46,905 nucleotides of DNA, taken from the NCBI GenBank assembly GCA_021770785.1, contig JAETQH010000033.1:1-46905 (forward strand), written 5' to 3'. Within the stretch, counting starts at the first letter, position 1, and the number at the start of each line of letters is the position of its first letter. The notes under the pieces are model-generated. The model did no database searches, was not told the origin of the DNA, and saw only the letters and a list, made by a program, of their open reading frames with translations. A program made the translations under genes and the position numbers. Below, one piece after another: positions 1-10,300 of the stretch. The stretch comes from Lachnospiraceae bacterium. Its GTDB lineage: Bacteria > Bacillota > Clostridia > Lachnospirales > Lachnospiraceae.

Positions 1-756
1 TTCTATGATGTCATACGCCGCCGCTGCTTCCTTCTTTGTCAGCTGCGGTGTATCCTTTAATACATAATCCATACCGAGATTATCATATTTTACCTTTCCA
101 AGGGCATGGTAGGGCAACACCTCTAATTTTTCCAAATTAGAGAGCGTCCCTATAAAATTTCCCAGCTCCGTCAGTTCCGTCTCGTCAAAGGTAATCCCCG
201 GCACCACCACATGGCGTATCCACACCGGAATCTGTTTTTTCTCCAGATATTTCGCAAAAGCCAGCACATTCCGATTAGAATGCCCCGTCAGTTTCCGATG
301 CTCCCCGTCCCTGATATGCTTGATATCCAGCATAACTAAATCCGTCACCGCCAATAACCTGTCTATTTTTTCCGGCTGCAGTTTAGGCGGAAGAATGGCA
401 GAACCATATGATGGCAGGCTGCACTCTATCTCCGCCGGAAACAAAATTCCAGAGGTATCAAGGCAGGTATGAATCCCCCGCTCTTTCGCCAAAGAAAACA
501 GCTTCGTCAGGAACTCTATCTGTAGCATAGGTTCACCCCCGGTGGCAGTAATCCCACCCGTCTTATAAAACGCAGCATTGCGCATAAACCGCTCTATAAT
601 TTCCTCCGCCGTCAGCTCCGTCCCGTCCTCAGCCTGCCAGGTATCCGGGTTATGGCAATACTGACACCTCATAGGGCACCCCTGAAAAAACACCACAAAC
701 CTCACCCCCGGCCCATCCACCGTCCCAAATGTCTCTATCGAATGAATCCTTCCCAT
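1..756 (-). CDS. pflA: Pyruvate formate-lyase activating enzyme (3' end cut by window)
   Basis: Radical SAM activase that installs the glycyl radical on pyruvate formate-lyase using S-adenosylmethionine and a 4Fe-4S cluster, in the cytoplasm. The first 252 codons are visible with no stop, so the C-terminus lies beyond the left edge; the family is about 240-260 residues, so little is missing. Seen: MGRIHSIETFGTVDGPG at the start, the cluster motif CPMRCQYC (Cys-x3-Cys-x2-Cys) near residue 30, the TGGEP SAM-binding motif near residue 65 and VTDLVMLDIKH further on. A stretch of about 20 residues before that motif is longer than in E. coli PflA. The ATG sits one base after the pflB stop, so the two genes are co-transcribed and probably translationally coupled. 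Confidence 0.95.
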   Translation of the reverse strand, partial: MGRIHSIETFGTVDGPGVRFVVFFQGCPMRCQYCHNPDTWQAEDGTELTAEEIIERFMRNAAFYKTGGITATGGEPMLQIEFLTKLFSLAKERGIHTCLDTSGILFPAEIECSLPSYGSAILPPKLQPEKIDRLLAVTDLVMLDIKHIRDGEHRKLTGHSNRNVLAFAKYLEKKQIPVWIRHVVVPGITFDETELTELGNFIGTLSNLEKLEVLPYHALGKVKYDNLGMDYVLKDTPQLTKKEAAAAYDIIE

Positions 757-757
757 A

Positions 758-2986
758 CTACATCCTTTCGTGGAACGTCCTAGCAATTACCTCATCCTGC
801 TGCTCTTTCGTCAGCTTGATAAAGTTTACCGCATAACCGGAGACACGGATGGTAAGCTGCGGATAAAGCTCCGGATGTTTCTGGGCATCTAAGAGGGTCT
901 CTCTGTTCAAAACATTGACATTCAAGTGATGTCCGCCCTTCTCCACGTAACCATCCAACATGGCAACCAGGTTGTTTTTTTCCGCCGCCTCGTCTTTACC
1001 GAGAGCGTCCGGCACAATGGTAAAGGTGTTGGAGATACCGTCCTGTGCATCCATAAACGGCAGTTTTGCCACAGAAGCCAAAGACGCCACCGCACCGTTG
1101 GAATCACGTCCGTGCATGGGGTTTGCTCCCGGTGCAAATGCCTCGCCCTTCTTCCTTCCGTCCGGGGTAGCTCCGGTGTTCTTGCCATAAGAAACATTAG
1201 ACGTAATGGTAAGAATAGAAGTAGTCTGAATGCCGCCCCGGTAAGTGTGGTTTCCTTTCACATAATTGATAAAAGTATGAAGCACCTCTTTGGCAATCTC
1301 GTCCACCCGATCGTCATCATTTCCGTATTTCGGGAAATCTCCCTCTATCTCAAAATCCACGGCAACGCCGTTCTCGTCACGGATTGGCTTTACCTTCGCA
1401 TATTTAATGGCAGATAAGGAGTCCGCCACCACGGACATTCCTGCGATTCCTGTGGCAAACCAGCGTCTCACCTGTTTGTCGTGAAGCGCCATCTGGATTT
1501 TCTCGTAGCAGTATTTATCGTGCATATAATGAATGATGTTTAAGGCGTTCACGTAAACCCCTGCCAACCACTTCATCATATCCTTATATTTATCCCAAAC
1601 CTCATCATAATCTAAATATTCAGAAGTTATCGGACGGTATTTCGGCCCTACCTGTTTGCCTGTCATCTCATCCACACCACCGTTGATGGCATAGAGCAGA
1701 CATTTTGCTAAGTTTGCCCTTGCCCCGAAGAACTGCATTTCCTTGCCGATTCTCATAGAAGACACACAGCAGGCAATGCCATAATCGTCCCCGTGCACCA
1801 CCCGCATAATGTCATCATTCTCATACTGGATAGCAGAATGCTTAATGGAAGTCTCAGCACAGAACTGCTTGAAATTCTCCGGCAGTTTCACAGCCCAGAG
1901 CACTGTCATGTTTGGCTCCGGCGCAGCGCCGATATTGTTTAAAGTATTTAAATAACGGTAAGACATTTTTGTCACCATATGTCTGCCGTCCACACCGATA
2001 CCGCCAATGGATTCTGTCACCCAGGTGGGATCTCCGGCAAAGATGGTGTTATATTCCGGCGTACGGGCAAATTTAATGCAGCGCAGCTTCATCACAAACT
2101 GATCGATGACTTCCTGAATCTCCTTCTCGGTAAAAGTTCCCTCTTTTAAATCCCGCTCTGCATAAATATCCAAAAATGTGGAGGTACGTCCAAGGCTCAT
2201 TGCCGCCCCATTCTGCTCTTTCACTGCCGCAAGATAGGAAAAATATACTGCCTGGGTCGCCTCAAGCACGTTTGCAGCAGGCTTTGAAATATCACAGCCA
2301 TAGATTTTTGCCAGTTCCTTCAACATTTTTAAGGCACGAATCTGCTCGGACAGCTCCTCCCTCTCCCGAATAACGTCCGAATACATAATGGTACGAGTGC
2401 TGTTTAACTGCTGCTCCTTATCCTCAATCAGACGGTCCACGCCGTAAAGGGCAGGTCTGCGGTAATCACCGATGATACGTCCCCTGCCGTATGCGTCCGG
2501 CAATCCCGTAATAATGTGTGCAGAACGGCAGGCTCTCATCTCCGGGGTATAAGCATCAAATACTCCGGCATTATGGGTTTTCCGGTGGGTGGTAAAGTAT
2601 TCCACTACCTCCATATCTACCTGATAGCCATTGTCCTCGCAGGCTTTCACTGCCATACGGATACCGCCGTAGGGCTGTAAGGAGCGTTTGAAGGGCTTAT
2701 CCGTCTGAAAGCCCACAATCTTTTCTTTCTCTTTATCCAAATAGCCGGGACCATGGGAAGTAATGGTGGAAATGATTTTCGTATCCATATCCAGAACGCC
2801 TCCCGCCTCCCTCTCTTTCTTAGAAAGCTCTAACACCTCATTCCACAGGTCTGTCGTATCCTGAGTCGGTCCCTCTAAAAATGAGCTGTCCCCGTCATAG
2901 GGAGTATAATTTTTCTGAATGAAATCCCTAACATTGATTTCTTTCTCCCACACACCGCCATTAAAGTTTCTCCATTCGTTCTGCAT
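758..2986 (-). CDS. pflB: Formate C-acetyltransferase (pyruvate formate-lyase)
   Basis: Converts pyruvate and CoA to acetyl-CoA and formate in anaerobic glucose fermentation; cytoplasmic glycyl-radical enzyme. With this start it has 742 residues (E. coli PflB has 760). The paired active-site cysteines lie in GIACCVSSM around residue 410, and the glycyl-radical motif RVSGYAV is near the C-terminus (Gly about 717). I chose ATG 2986 (MQNEWRNF) because AAGGAGG lies just upstream of it; the longer frame would begin inside the leader. It is the first gene of the pflB-pflA operon. The next gene upstream, a GGDEF protein, is closed by its own terminator, so pflB has its own promoter. Confidence 0.97.
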   Translation of the reverse strand: MQNEWRNFNGGVWEKEINVRDFIQKNYTPYDGDSSFLEGPTQDTTDLWNEVLELSKKEREAGGVLDMDTKIISTITSHGPGYLDKEKEKIVGFQTDKPFKRSLQPYGGIRMAVKACEDNGYQVDMEVVEYFTTHRKTHNAGVFDAYTPEMRACRSAHIITGLPDAYGRGRIIGDYRRPALYGVDRLIEDKEQQLNSTRTIMYSDVIREREELSEQIRALKMLKELAKIYGCDISKPAANVLEATQAVYFSYLAAVKEQNGAAMSLGRTSTFLDIYAERDLKEGTFTEKEIQEVIDQFVMKLRCIKFARTPEYNTIFAGDPTWVTESIGGIGVDGRHMVTKMSYRYLNTLNNIGAAPEPNMTVLWAVKLPENFKQFCAETSIKHSAIQYENDDIMRVVHGDDYGIACCVSSMRIGKEMQFFGARANLAKCLLYAINGGVDEMTGKQVGPKYRPITSEYLDYDEVWDKYKDMMKWLAGVYVNALNIIHYMHDKYCYEKIQMALHDKQVRRWFATGIAGMSVVADSLSAIKYAKVKPIRDENGVAVDFEIEGDFPKYGNDDDRVDEIAKEVLHTFINYVKGNHTYRGGIQTTSILTITSNVSYGKNTGATPDGRKKGEAFAPGANPMHGRDSNGAVASLASVAKLPFMDAQDGISNTFTIVPDALGKDEAAEKNNLVAMLDGYVEKGGHHLNVNVLNRETLLDAQKHPELYPQLTIRVSGYAVNFIKLTKEQQDEVIARTFHERM

Positions 2987-3054
2987 AACGCATCCTCCTT
3001 TTAAACATTGCATTTTCTCATTGTTTTCCCCGGAGGTTTTTATATCGTAGGAAC

Positions 3055-3083
3055 ATTATCACTTTTATACGTTAATATAACAA
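3055..3083 (-). promoter_or_regulatory. Putative sigma-A promoter of pflB
   Basis: On the minus strand TTGTTA (-35) is followed by a 17-base spacer and GATAAT (-10), ending about 70 bases before the pflB start codon. The match and spacing are good, but this is inferred from sequence only. Confidence 0.5.
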
Positions 3084-3117
3084 TGTCTTTCCTAGATAAT
3101 CGAGTAGGAAGCTTCTT

Positions 3118-3165
3118 CTTCCAGAAGATTTATCTTCCAGAAGATTTATCTTCCAGAAGATTTAT
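3118..3165. repeat. Three tandem 16-bp repeats upstream of pflB
   Basis: Three exact head-to-tail copies of CTTCCAGAAGATTTAT. Each contains the near-dyad ATCTTC-CA-GAAGAT, so the array can also fold into small hairpins. It lies 35 bp upstream of the proposed pflB promoter and downstream of the terminator of the GGDEF gene. It could be a regulator-binding array or neutral slippage. Confidence 0.8.
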
Positions 3166-3234
3166 CTTCTTTTACTCGCTGCGCGCCCCATGCGCCGCCT
3201 CAGCTGCATCCTTCCGCTCCGCACCCGTGTGCAT

Positions 3235-3273
3235 AAAAAACCGACCGTCCGGGTTTCTCGCCCAGACGGTCGG
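3235..3273 (-). terminator. Rho-independent terminator of the GGDEF gene
   Basis: The arms CCGACCGTC and GACGGTCGG pair, with three more G-C pairs inside after one mismatch. On the minus strand the hairpin is followed by six T. It lies about 115 bases past the stop of the diguanylate cyclase gene. Confidence 0.85.
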
Positions 3274-3386
3274 CATTGTATCGTTATACTTCACGTGGTT
3301 TTTCCACTTATTCCGTCAGTCATATAACACCTTGATGATATAATAATTTTTTCCCACAGGCAATAGGTAAATTTTACTAAAAAAAA

Positions 3387-4316
3387 TTATTCAAATACTG
3401 CCACTCCGTTTTTGGTATGTTTTTTTACCCGGTAAAGTGCCTCGTCCGCCGAATTGTAAAGCTGCAGAAAAGTAGTGCCGCAGCGAGTGCCAAAGGCAAT
3501 CCCGATACTCACCGACGGCGGCTCCTCCAGCCCCATCTCGTCTTTTTTATTGTGCAATTCCAACAAAAAACGCTCTGCCCTCTGTTTTACCTTCTCCCGG
3601 CTCTCAACCCTGGAGGCAAAAACAGCAAATTCGTCGCCGCCCATGCGCCCCACAAAATCGTACTCTTTAAAATGTTCATTGAGCATATCCGCCACCAACA
3701 GAATTAACCGGTCTCCCACGTAATGTCCATAGGCGTCATTAATCTGCTTAAAATTATCCACATCGAAGGCAAGGTAGGCAAACTCTCCCGCAGAATCCCT
3801 CTGGGTATCACAGTTACGGTCCGCTAATTTCGCTTCAATCAGCTCCTCCATGGTTCCCCTGTTAAAAAGCCTGGTAAGGGAATCCCGCATCGCACGATCT
3901 TTTGCATACTGATACTCCCTCTCCTGCCTGCGCTCCGCATGTACCCGCTCCGTCATATCAATGTAGCTGACATAGGAAACCGGATAATCCTCTAATCGGA
4001 TGACAATCCGGAACAACAGCCAGCGGTTCTCGCCGTTCTTCGCCTGTGCCGGAGCTAAAACCTCGATGGGTTCCCCGGTTTTCATCTGTTCCCGATTCTC
4101 ATTGACAATCGTCTTCAAATCAAAATCAATGAACGTATTCCACCCCTCCTGGATTTTGTCCATGTATTCCTCTCTAGTATATCCAAGCAGACGGTACGCC
4201 ATAGAGTTCATATAATAGATTCTGCGATTTTTTCCCTCTCTGGTAACCACCAGGCCGAAAGGCACATTCCCCATGACCTTCCGCAATACCTTTTCCTCTA
4301 ACATCGGATTGTCCAT
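3387..4316 (-). CDS. PAS-GGDEF diguanylate cyclase
   Basis: Predicted cytoplasmic cyclic-di-GMP synthase. A PAS sensor domain occupies about residues 10-125 (PFGLVVTREGKNRRIYYMNSMAYRLLGYTREEY), and the GGDEF domain follows from about residue 140 with DSLTRLFNRG at its start, FDVDNFKQIND and an intact GRMGGDEFAVFA active site. No EAL domain and no membrane segment are seen. An inhibitory RxxD site is not obvious. I start it at ATG 4316 (MDNPMLEEK), which follows GGGGGAAAG; an in-frame ATG at 4343 has no clear ribosome binding site. It is a single-gene unit, divergent from the phosphoesterase and closed by the hairpin at 3235-3273. The signal bound by the PAS domain is unknown. Confidence 0.9.
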   Translation of the reverse strand: MDNPMLEEKVLRKVMGNVPFGLVVTREGKNRRIYYMNSMAYRLLGYTREEYMDKIQEGWNTFIDFDLKTIVNENREQMKTGEPIEVLAPAQAKNGENRWLLFRIVIRLEDYPVSYVSYIDMTERVHAERRQEREYQYAKDRAMRDSLTRLFNRGTMEELIEAKLADRNCDTQRDSAGEFAYLAFDVDNFKQINDAYGHYVGDRLILLVADMLNEHFKEYDFVGRMGGDEFAVFASRVESREKVKQRAERFLLELHNKKDEMGLEEPPSVSIGIAFGTRCGTTFLQLYNSADEALYRVKKHTKNGVAVFE

Positions 4317-4476
4317 TTCTCTTTCCCCCAAAAATAGAAACATGACATCTTTGCATTCTTGTTTCAGTATAATACAGGTTTTTTCTTTTCGAAAGCTTTT
4401 TTTAAAAAATATGATTTTTTATGGACGTTTTTTCTTTCTCCGTCTATAATTGATATTATAAATGGAGGATTTTTTT

Positions 4477-4926
4477 ATGAAAATAGGAATTTTGTCCGAT
4501 ACCCATGGTGTTGTCCGTGAAAGCTGGCATCACTATTTAGACAGCTGTGATTATCTAATTCATGCCGGAGATGTCCACAATCGTTCTTCTTATGACCAAT
4601 TAAAAAATTTCGGCATTCCCATCTATTTTGTGCGGGGAAATAACGATTTTGGCGACTGGGCGAGATTTCTGCCGGAGACCCTCCAGGTTCCCATCGGAGG
4701 AAAGATTTTCTATATCGTTCATCAGTTGCCCCGTTTGCCCAGGAATGTATCCGAGGCAGATTTTATTATTTTCGGTCACACCCACCATTATGCCTGCTAC
4801 GAACAGGGTGGACAGGTTTTCCTAAACCCCGGCAGCGCCGGACAGGGGCGGGGCGAATCGGAGGGCTTCGTCATTCTGGAATTTCAAGGGAACAGCTATC
4901 ATGTGGAGCATATTCTTTTAAGTTAG
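4477..4926 (+). CDS. YfcE/MJ0936-type metallophosphoesterase
   Basis: Small calcineurin-like phosphoesterase of 149 residues, the usual size for the YfcE/MJ0936 group. Metal-binding motifs appear in order: LSDTHG (residues 6-11), HAGDVHN, RGNND, and the C-terminal FGHTH and NPGSAGQGR. Members are cytoplasmic, metal-dependent and usually hydrolyse phosphodiesters; the natural substrate is not predictable. ATG 4477 is preferred because GGAGG lies eight bases before it; the in-frame ATG at 4462 overlaps that ribosome binding site. It is a single gene, divergent from the diguanylate cyclase. A link with cyclic-di-GMP metabolism is conceivable from position alone but not supported. Confidence 0.9.
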   Translation: MKIGILSDTHGVVRESWHHYLDSCDYLIHAGDVHNRSSYDQLKNFGIPIYFVRGNNDFGDWARFLPETLQVPIGGKIFYIVHQLPRLPRNVSEADFIIFGHTHHYACYEQGGQVFLNPGSAGQGRGESEGFVILEFQGNSYHVEHILLS

Positions 4927-4953
4927 AAATTGCTCCACACTTTCCGCTTTTGT
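4902..4953 (+). terminator. Probable terminator after the phosphoesterase
   Basis: The arms TGTGGAGCA and TGCTCCACA form a nine-pair stem around a 20-base loop that contains the stop codon. It is followed by a T-rich tail (CTTTCCGCTTTTGTCTTT). The large loop lowers confidence. Confidence 0.5.
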
Positions 4954-4955
4954 CT

Positions 4956-7310
4956 TTACTGCGTCACCGGTACCTGTTCCCACTGGGCGTACAAGGTTAC
5001 TGTTGCGTCTTTTTCCGCAGACAGGTTTTCTATCTGCACTGAATCGCCGTAAAAGCTTCCGGTGCCGTCCGCCGCAGTGTTCCAGCCGATGAAACGGTAA
5101 CCCTCTTTGACAAAGCCATTTGCCGGAAGGGTATAGCTGCTGTCATACTGGCATTTTAACGGGCTCATGGAGCCGCCTGTGGCGCCGTTTCCGTCAAACT
5201 GAAGGGCGTAGGTATTCGCCTGCCATTTTGCATATAACTTATAATTCTTTTTGGTGCCCTTCTTAATCTGGGTAATCTTATTCCGGAAATCTGCCTCTGT
5301 ATACCATCCCTTAAAAGTATATCCCTCACGTACCGGAGCATTTAATTTAAAAGTCTTAGTGTCCGCATAATAGGTGCCGGGGTTCTCATCTAACATCACA
5401 CCGCCGTTTAGCACATAGGTGATACGGTAGGATTTCTTTTCCCACTGGGCATAAAGGGTAACGGTTTTGTTCTTTTGGGAGGTAAGGTTTTTCACCTTCG
5501 CCCTGTTTGCATAGGATTTTCCGGTGCCGTCCGCCTTGGTATTCCAGCCCACAAACACATAGTCCGTACGTTTGAACTTATTCGCTGCCAGAGTATAATT
5601 TTTCCCGTAGCTACAGGTGGAAACGCTGTTCATGGAACCGCTGGTGGCACCGTTTCCTTTGTATTTAATTTTGTATTTGTTGACGCTCCATTTCGCATAA
5701 AGGGTCATATTTCCAGTGCTGCCCTTCGCCACCTGAGTCACCCTGGTTTTAAATTTTTTGTCCTTATACCAACCCTCAAAGGTGTACCCGGTTCTTACCG
5801 GGGAGGTCAGCTTAAAGGTTTTGGTGTTGACATCATAGTAATCCCTGTAATCATCATCAAACCGTCCGCCGTTTAAACGGTAATCAATTTCGTAAACCTC
5901 TTTTTTCCACTGGGCGTAAAGAGTAATCACTGCCCCGTCCTTTTCGCAGAGGTTCTCAATTTCTTCTTTATTTTTATAAGCAGTGCCTTTGCCGTTCGCC
6001 TTGGTATTCCATCTGGTAAATTTATACCCGGTTCTCTTGAATTTATTGGTTTTCAGCGTGTAGCTGCCGTCGTATTCACAACTCATATCCGCCATGGAAC
6101 CGCTGGTAGATTTATTTCCCTTAAAGGTAATCTTATAGGTATTTGCCTTCCACTTGGCATAGAGGGAGAGATTCCCCTTAGAGCCGGAGGGTATGCTGGT
6201 TACCTTGGTTTTCATGCTGCTCTCCCGGTACCAGCCCGCAAAACTATAGCCTGTCTTAGTGGGATCTTTTAATTTAATGGTGGCTGAATCCGCAGAGTAG
6301 CTGTCCGGATTTGCGCTGTTGTTGGTTCCGTCATACAGGTAATAGGTAATCTGGTATTCCCCTTCCGCATCATCATTGCCGCCGTCATCATTACCGCCGT
6401 CATCGCTGTCGCCGTTATATTTCGGCCAATAGGTGTCTCTCGCTAACTTTGCACGCCACTCATAAAGAACGCTAGCGCAACGTTCAAAGTAACGCGCCCA
6501 GTTGTAGCCTGCGGTGTAAGCGCCCTCTGCCGTGTTTTCCACATTTTTCACCTTGGAAAATGCACTTGCCTCACTATGCTCTAACTCGTACTTAAGATAG
6601 TTTAACTGTCCCTCTAAGGTCTGATAGTCATAACCATACTGACTGCAGTAACTCTTTAAGGCATCGAAGCGGACACCGTTCCACTGGCAGATACCATAGC
6701 TCGGTTTACCATTCGTATCATTATCATTCAAAGCGTTAGGATTGAATGAGGATTCACTCTGGATATTCGCCAGCACGCCGCATGCCGCTGCCGTATTCAA
6801 ACCCAAGTCATTTTTCAAGAACCTGTAAATGGTCTTTTCGTTTTCCGAAGCGGATGCCATTTTCAAATTCCCGGCTCCCGTCCTGCTTAAAAAGACACCA
6901 ATATAAGGAAGCTTCTGCGCTGCCTGCTTGCTTATGGTGTACTGGCTTTCATCCCACACCGGGTCAAACTCATAGGAATAATAATTGGTGTTTTCATAAT
7001 CTCCCACGCATTTCCATTCCACTGGAATGCTCACAGGAGTGTCGGAACCATCTAAATATACCTCTAAAGAAGAGGGCATACGGGCTGTCAGAAGCGCCTC
7101 CGGTACCTTTCCTCCCACCCGAATGGTTTTTTCACTGTCGGAAAGCTCTGCAAATCCGGTAATTTCTCCCCGTATCTCCTGTATACTCTCCGCAGCCTGC
7201 GGCTCCGCGGCAGAGACCGTAGTCCCTGCCGGAATACCGCTTACCGCTAAAACTGCTGCCAACATGCCTGCCAGAAAACGGGCATATCTTTTCTTTCCTG
7301 CTTTTCTCAT
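4956..7310 (-). CDS. Secreted phage-tail-lysozyme-like protein with six InlB-type repeats
   Basis: Exported protein of 784 residues. It has a signal peptide at residues 1-35 (KKRYARFLAGMLAAVLAVSG, cleavage near VSAAEP), then a region of unknown fold to about 150. A Phage_tail_lysozyme-like domain lies at about 155-290 (FLKNDLGLNTAAACGVLANIQ, candidate catalytic Glu in QSESSFNPNA, then YGICQWNG). After a Gly/Asp linker come six Listeria-Bacteroides (InlB B) repeats ending in LYAKW or LYAQW. The repeats alternate between two types, giving three A-B pairs of about 138 residues. No LPXTG anchor is seen. It follows the 1407-residue GH25-like gene by 18 bases, so both are one operon. A role in peptidoglycan cleavage with carbohydrate or surface binding is inferred. 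The operon promoter lies beyond 11552. Confidence 0.85.
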   Translation of the reverse strand: MRKAGKKRYARFLAGMLAAVLAVSGIPAGTTVSAAEPQAAESIQEIRGEITGFAELSDSEKTIRVGGKVPEALLTARMPSSLEVYLDGSDTPVSIPVEWKCVGDYENTNYYSYEFDPVWDESQYTISKQAAQKLPYIGVFLSRTGAGNLKMASASENEKTIYRFLKNDLGLNTAAACGVLANIQSESSFNPNALNDNDTNGKPSYGICQWNGVRFDALKSYCSQYGYDYQTLEGQLNYLKYELEHSEASAFSKVKNVENTAEGAYTAGYNWARYFERCASVLYEWRAKLARDTYWPKYNGDSDDGGNDDGGNDDAEGEYQITYYLYDGTNNSANPDSYSADSATIKLKDPTKTGYSFAGWYRESSMKTKVTSIPSGSKGNLSLYAKWKANTYKITFKGNKSTSGSMADMSCEYDGSYTLKTNKFKRTGYKFTRWNTKANGKGTAYKNKEEIENLCEKDGAVITLYAQWKKEVYEIDYRLNGGRFDDDYRDYYDVNTKTFKLTSPVRTGYTFEGWYKDKKFKTRVTQVAKGSTGNMTLYAKWSVNKYKIKYKGNGATSGSMNSVSTCSYGKNYTLAANKFKRTDYVFVGWNTKADGTGKSYANRAKVKNLTSQKNKTVTLYAQWEKKSYRITYVLNGGVMLDENPGTYYADTKTFKLNAPVREGYTFKGWYTEADFRNKITQIKKGTKKNYKLYAKWQANTYALQFDGNGATGGSMSPLKCQYDSSYTLPANGFVKEGYRFIGWNTAADGTGSFYGDSVQIENLSAEKDATVTLYAQWEQVPVTQ

Positions 7311-7328
7311 TTCGTTTTCCTCAAATTT

Positions 7329-10300
7329 CTAATAGGTTTTATAACGATTACTGATGCTTACTTTTCCGCTGACACCGTTCACGGTTGCCTCTGCAGAATA
7401 TCTCCACATGACAACGTTTCCGGTACCCATGTAGCCATGACCGAGATTTTCTGCACGACAGTTATAAATCCAGAGATCCATACCTGTCAGCAGACTGGTG
7501 TCTAAATATTTTGTCGGATATTCTGTCAGCAGCTTCATGCTGATACCAAGAATAAACCGATAGCCCTTTCCGGCACCTATAATCTCATTCTGGAATGCTT
7601 TTACAAATTCCACACGTTCTGTTTTCGTCACATTGTTATAAAGCAGCGACATATCCTCTAAATCATATACCACCGGATAATCTAACTTTTCTCCATTTAA
7701 AATGCTGATGACCTTCTTTGCCTCATTGACAGCCGCCGTCTTAGTCTGCGCCTTAGAAACACAGTAAACGCCTACCTTTAGGCCTGCCGCCTTCGCATTT
7801 TTCAGATTAACCGCAAAATTCTTATCCTCTGTGGTTCCGCTGCTGATACGGAGCATAACGTACTCATAGCCTGCGGAGCGGATGGAGTTAAAGTTTACCG
7901 TTCCGTTATCGGCAGAAATCTCGATTCCCTTATTTTCCGTGTCAAGGGTATCCTTCACCGTTACGGTGACTTTTTTCGTCACATTGTTTGCTGTGGCATT
8001 AATGGTGGTAATTCCCGCTTTCATGGCATATACCACACCGTCCGATGTTACCACTGCAATCTGTGGGTTATCGGAGGACCATGCCACATAAGCAGCCGGC
8101 TTTGCGGTTGCCGTAAGTTTCATATTCGTTCCGGTTTTCATGGTAACACTGGTGGTACTGAGTTCTAAGGAGGCCGCCGTCACTGCCACAGGATCGGTAA
8201 AAGCACTCATTATACTGCCACGGATTGCCTGCACTTTGTAATAGTAGGTTTTTCCGACGGTAACGCTGCTGTCTATGAAGGAATTGGTATTACAGATTTC
8301 ACTGGCAATCTTGTAAGTACCGTTTGCACTGCTGCTTCTTACGATGGTGTATGTATCGGCTCCCGGCACCGCCTTCCAGGTCAGTTTAATCTGGTTATTG
8401 TCACTGGCTGTCCCTGCCAGATCGGTCGGCTTTCCTAATACCGGCACTGCATATTTTACATCGGAATAGGAGCCGTATATTTTTTTACCGTCTTTCTTCA
8501 CATAAGCGCGAACCTTATAATAGTAGGTTTTGCCTGTGGTAAGCTTACCGTCATCATAGGTGAGGGTGGAACCGGAATTGATGGTTTTTACCGTCTTATA
8601 GGTGCCGTCTGCCGTGTCGGAACGTCTCACCTGATAGCCGCTTGCTCCCGTTATCTGTTTCCAGGTAATCCGCACGGTCTGGTAGTCTGCCGATACCGTT
8701 TCGATTACCGGTTTTGACGGCACTACCTGCCCAAAAGCAATATCAGAGAACGCGCTGTAAATGGTTTTTCCTCCGGATTTATAATAGGAGCGGATTTTGT
8801 AATAATAAGTATTTCCTGTGGTAAGCCCCTCGTCAATATAGCTGGTGGTGTTTCCGCTCTTAATGGTCTTTATCTTTTTGTAGGTTCCTTTCTCCGTACC
8901 GCAGCGATAAATCACGTAACCGTCCACGTATTTGCCGGAGGAAATCTTTACCTTCTGCCAGGTCAGTTTTAAGCTTTCAGAACCGGATTCGCTGACGGTA
9001 AGGTTTGGAGCTCCCGGAGCCGAAGTCACTGCCTTGACCGCGGAATATGCGGATTTCATCAGGGTACCGTCCGCCAGAGTTCTGGTACACATGATTTTAT
9101 AGTAATATTTCTTACCAAAAGCAACGTTTCCGTCCTCAAAGGAATACTCCCCGACACCGTTCTGCCGCACAACGGAACCGATGTTGCCATAGCCGCTCTT
9201 TTTCGAGGTGGAACGGTAAATCACATAAGTGTCCTCCCCCGCGTCAGCCGTTGCTTTCCAGGTCAGTTTGATACTGCCATTGGCAGCGGACTCTGCCTTG
9301 TCGATGGTAACCGCTAATAATTTCGGCGTGGCGGTGAGAAGATTGGATTCTAAGCCTAATACATTTTTCCCTGATTTCTTTACATAGGGAACTACCTTAA
9401 AGGTATATTCCACTCCCGGCGTCAGATTTTTTACCGTGTAGGAGGTTGTTTTGCTCTTACAGGTCTTTACCTTTTTGCTCTGTCCATTCTCCACCCGGTA
9501 AACAATATAACCGCTGTTTTGGGAGGGCAGCGTCACCTTCTCCCAGGTCAGTTTCACCGCAGTTGCCCCTGCGGCTTCACTTTTTACCGTGGTAGCTGTG
9601 GGCACTGCCTTGGCGGACACCGCCTCGGAGCGCACACCGTTTAATTTTTCTCCCTTAGAGGTGGTGTATGCACATACTTTATAATAGTAGGTTTTTCCCA
9701 CTGCCAGATTCTTGTTGGTATAGCTGCGTTTTTCACTGGCTTTGATAGTGGCAACCGTTTTATAGCTGCCCTTTAAGCTGGTGGCGCGCAGCACCTTATA
9801 GCCGTCTGCCCCGCTCACCTTGTTCCATTTAATGGTCATACTATTATAGGAAGTATTTGTGACCGTGACCTTAGAAGGCGCTGCGATGGTAGGCGTTACG
9901 GTTACCTGGTTTGAATTAGCTGCCCACACCGTTCCGCCATTCACGTCGCTGTATGCCCGCACCACATAGGCATATTTGGTTCCTGTTGTCACACTCTTAT
10001 CTGTATAGCTGGTCTTAGACCCGCCCCCAACGGTTTTAATCTGCTTATATTCCGCCTGTCCGCTGGTTTTCCGGTAAACGGCGTAGCCGCTGGCTCCGTT
10101 TACTTTCTCCCAGGTCAGTTTTATGGATTTCGGACCTTTTACCTCTGCCTTTAACGTAGTGGCAGAAAGCTCCGGCTGTGCGGTGCAGGCATCGGAATAT
10201 TCCCCGTAAACCCTGCTGCCGTTCACGGTGCGGTAGGCCCTTACCTTGTAGCTGTATGTATTTCCCGCTGCTACGGTGTTATCGGTGTAATTTAATACCC

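Noticed and set aside
3070..3090. Possible Rex site in the pflB promoter (TTGTTA near TTAAC)
   Set aside because: The half sites are spaced by two bases instead of the expected gap, and the second half is incomplete.
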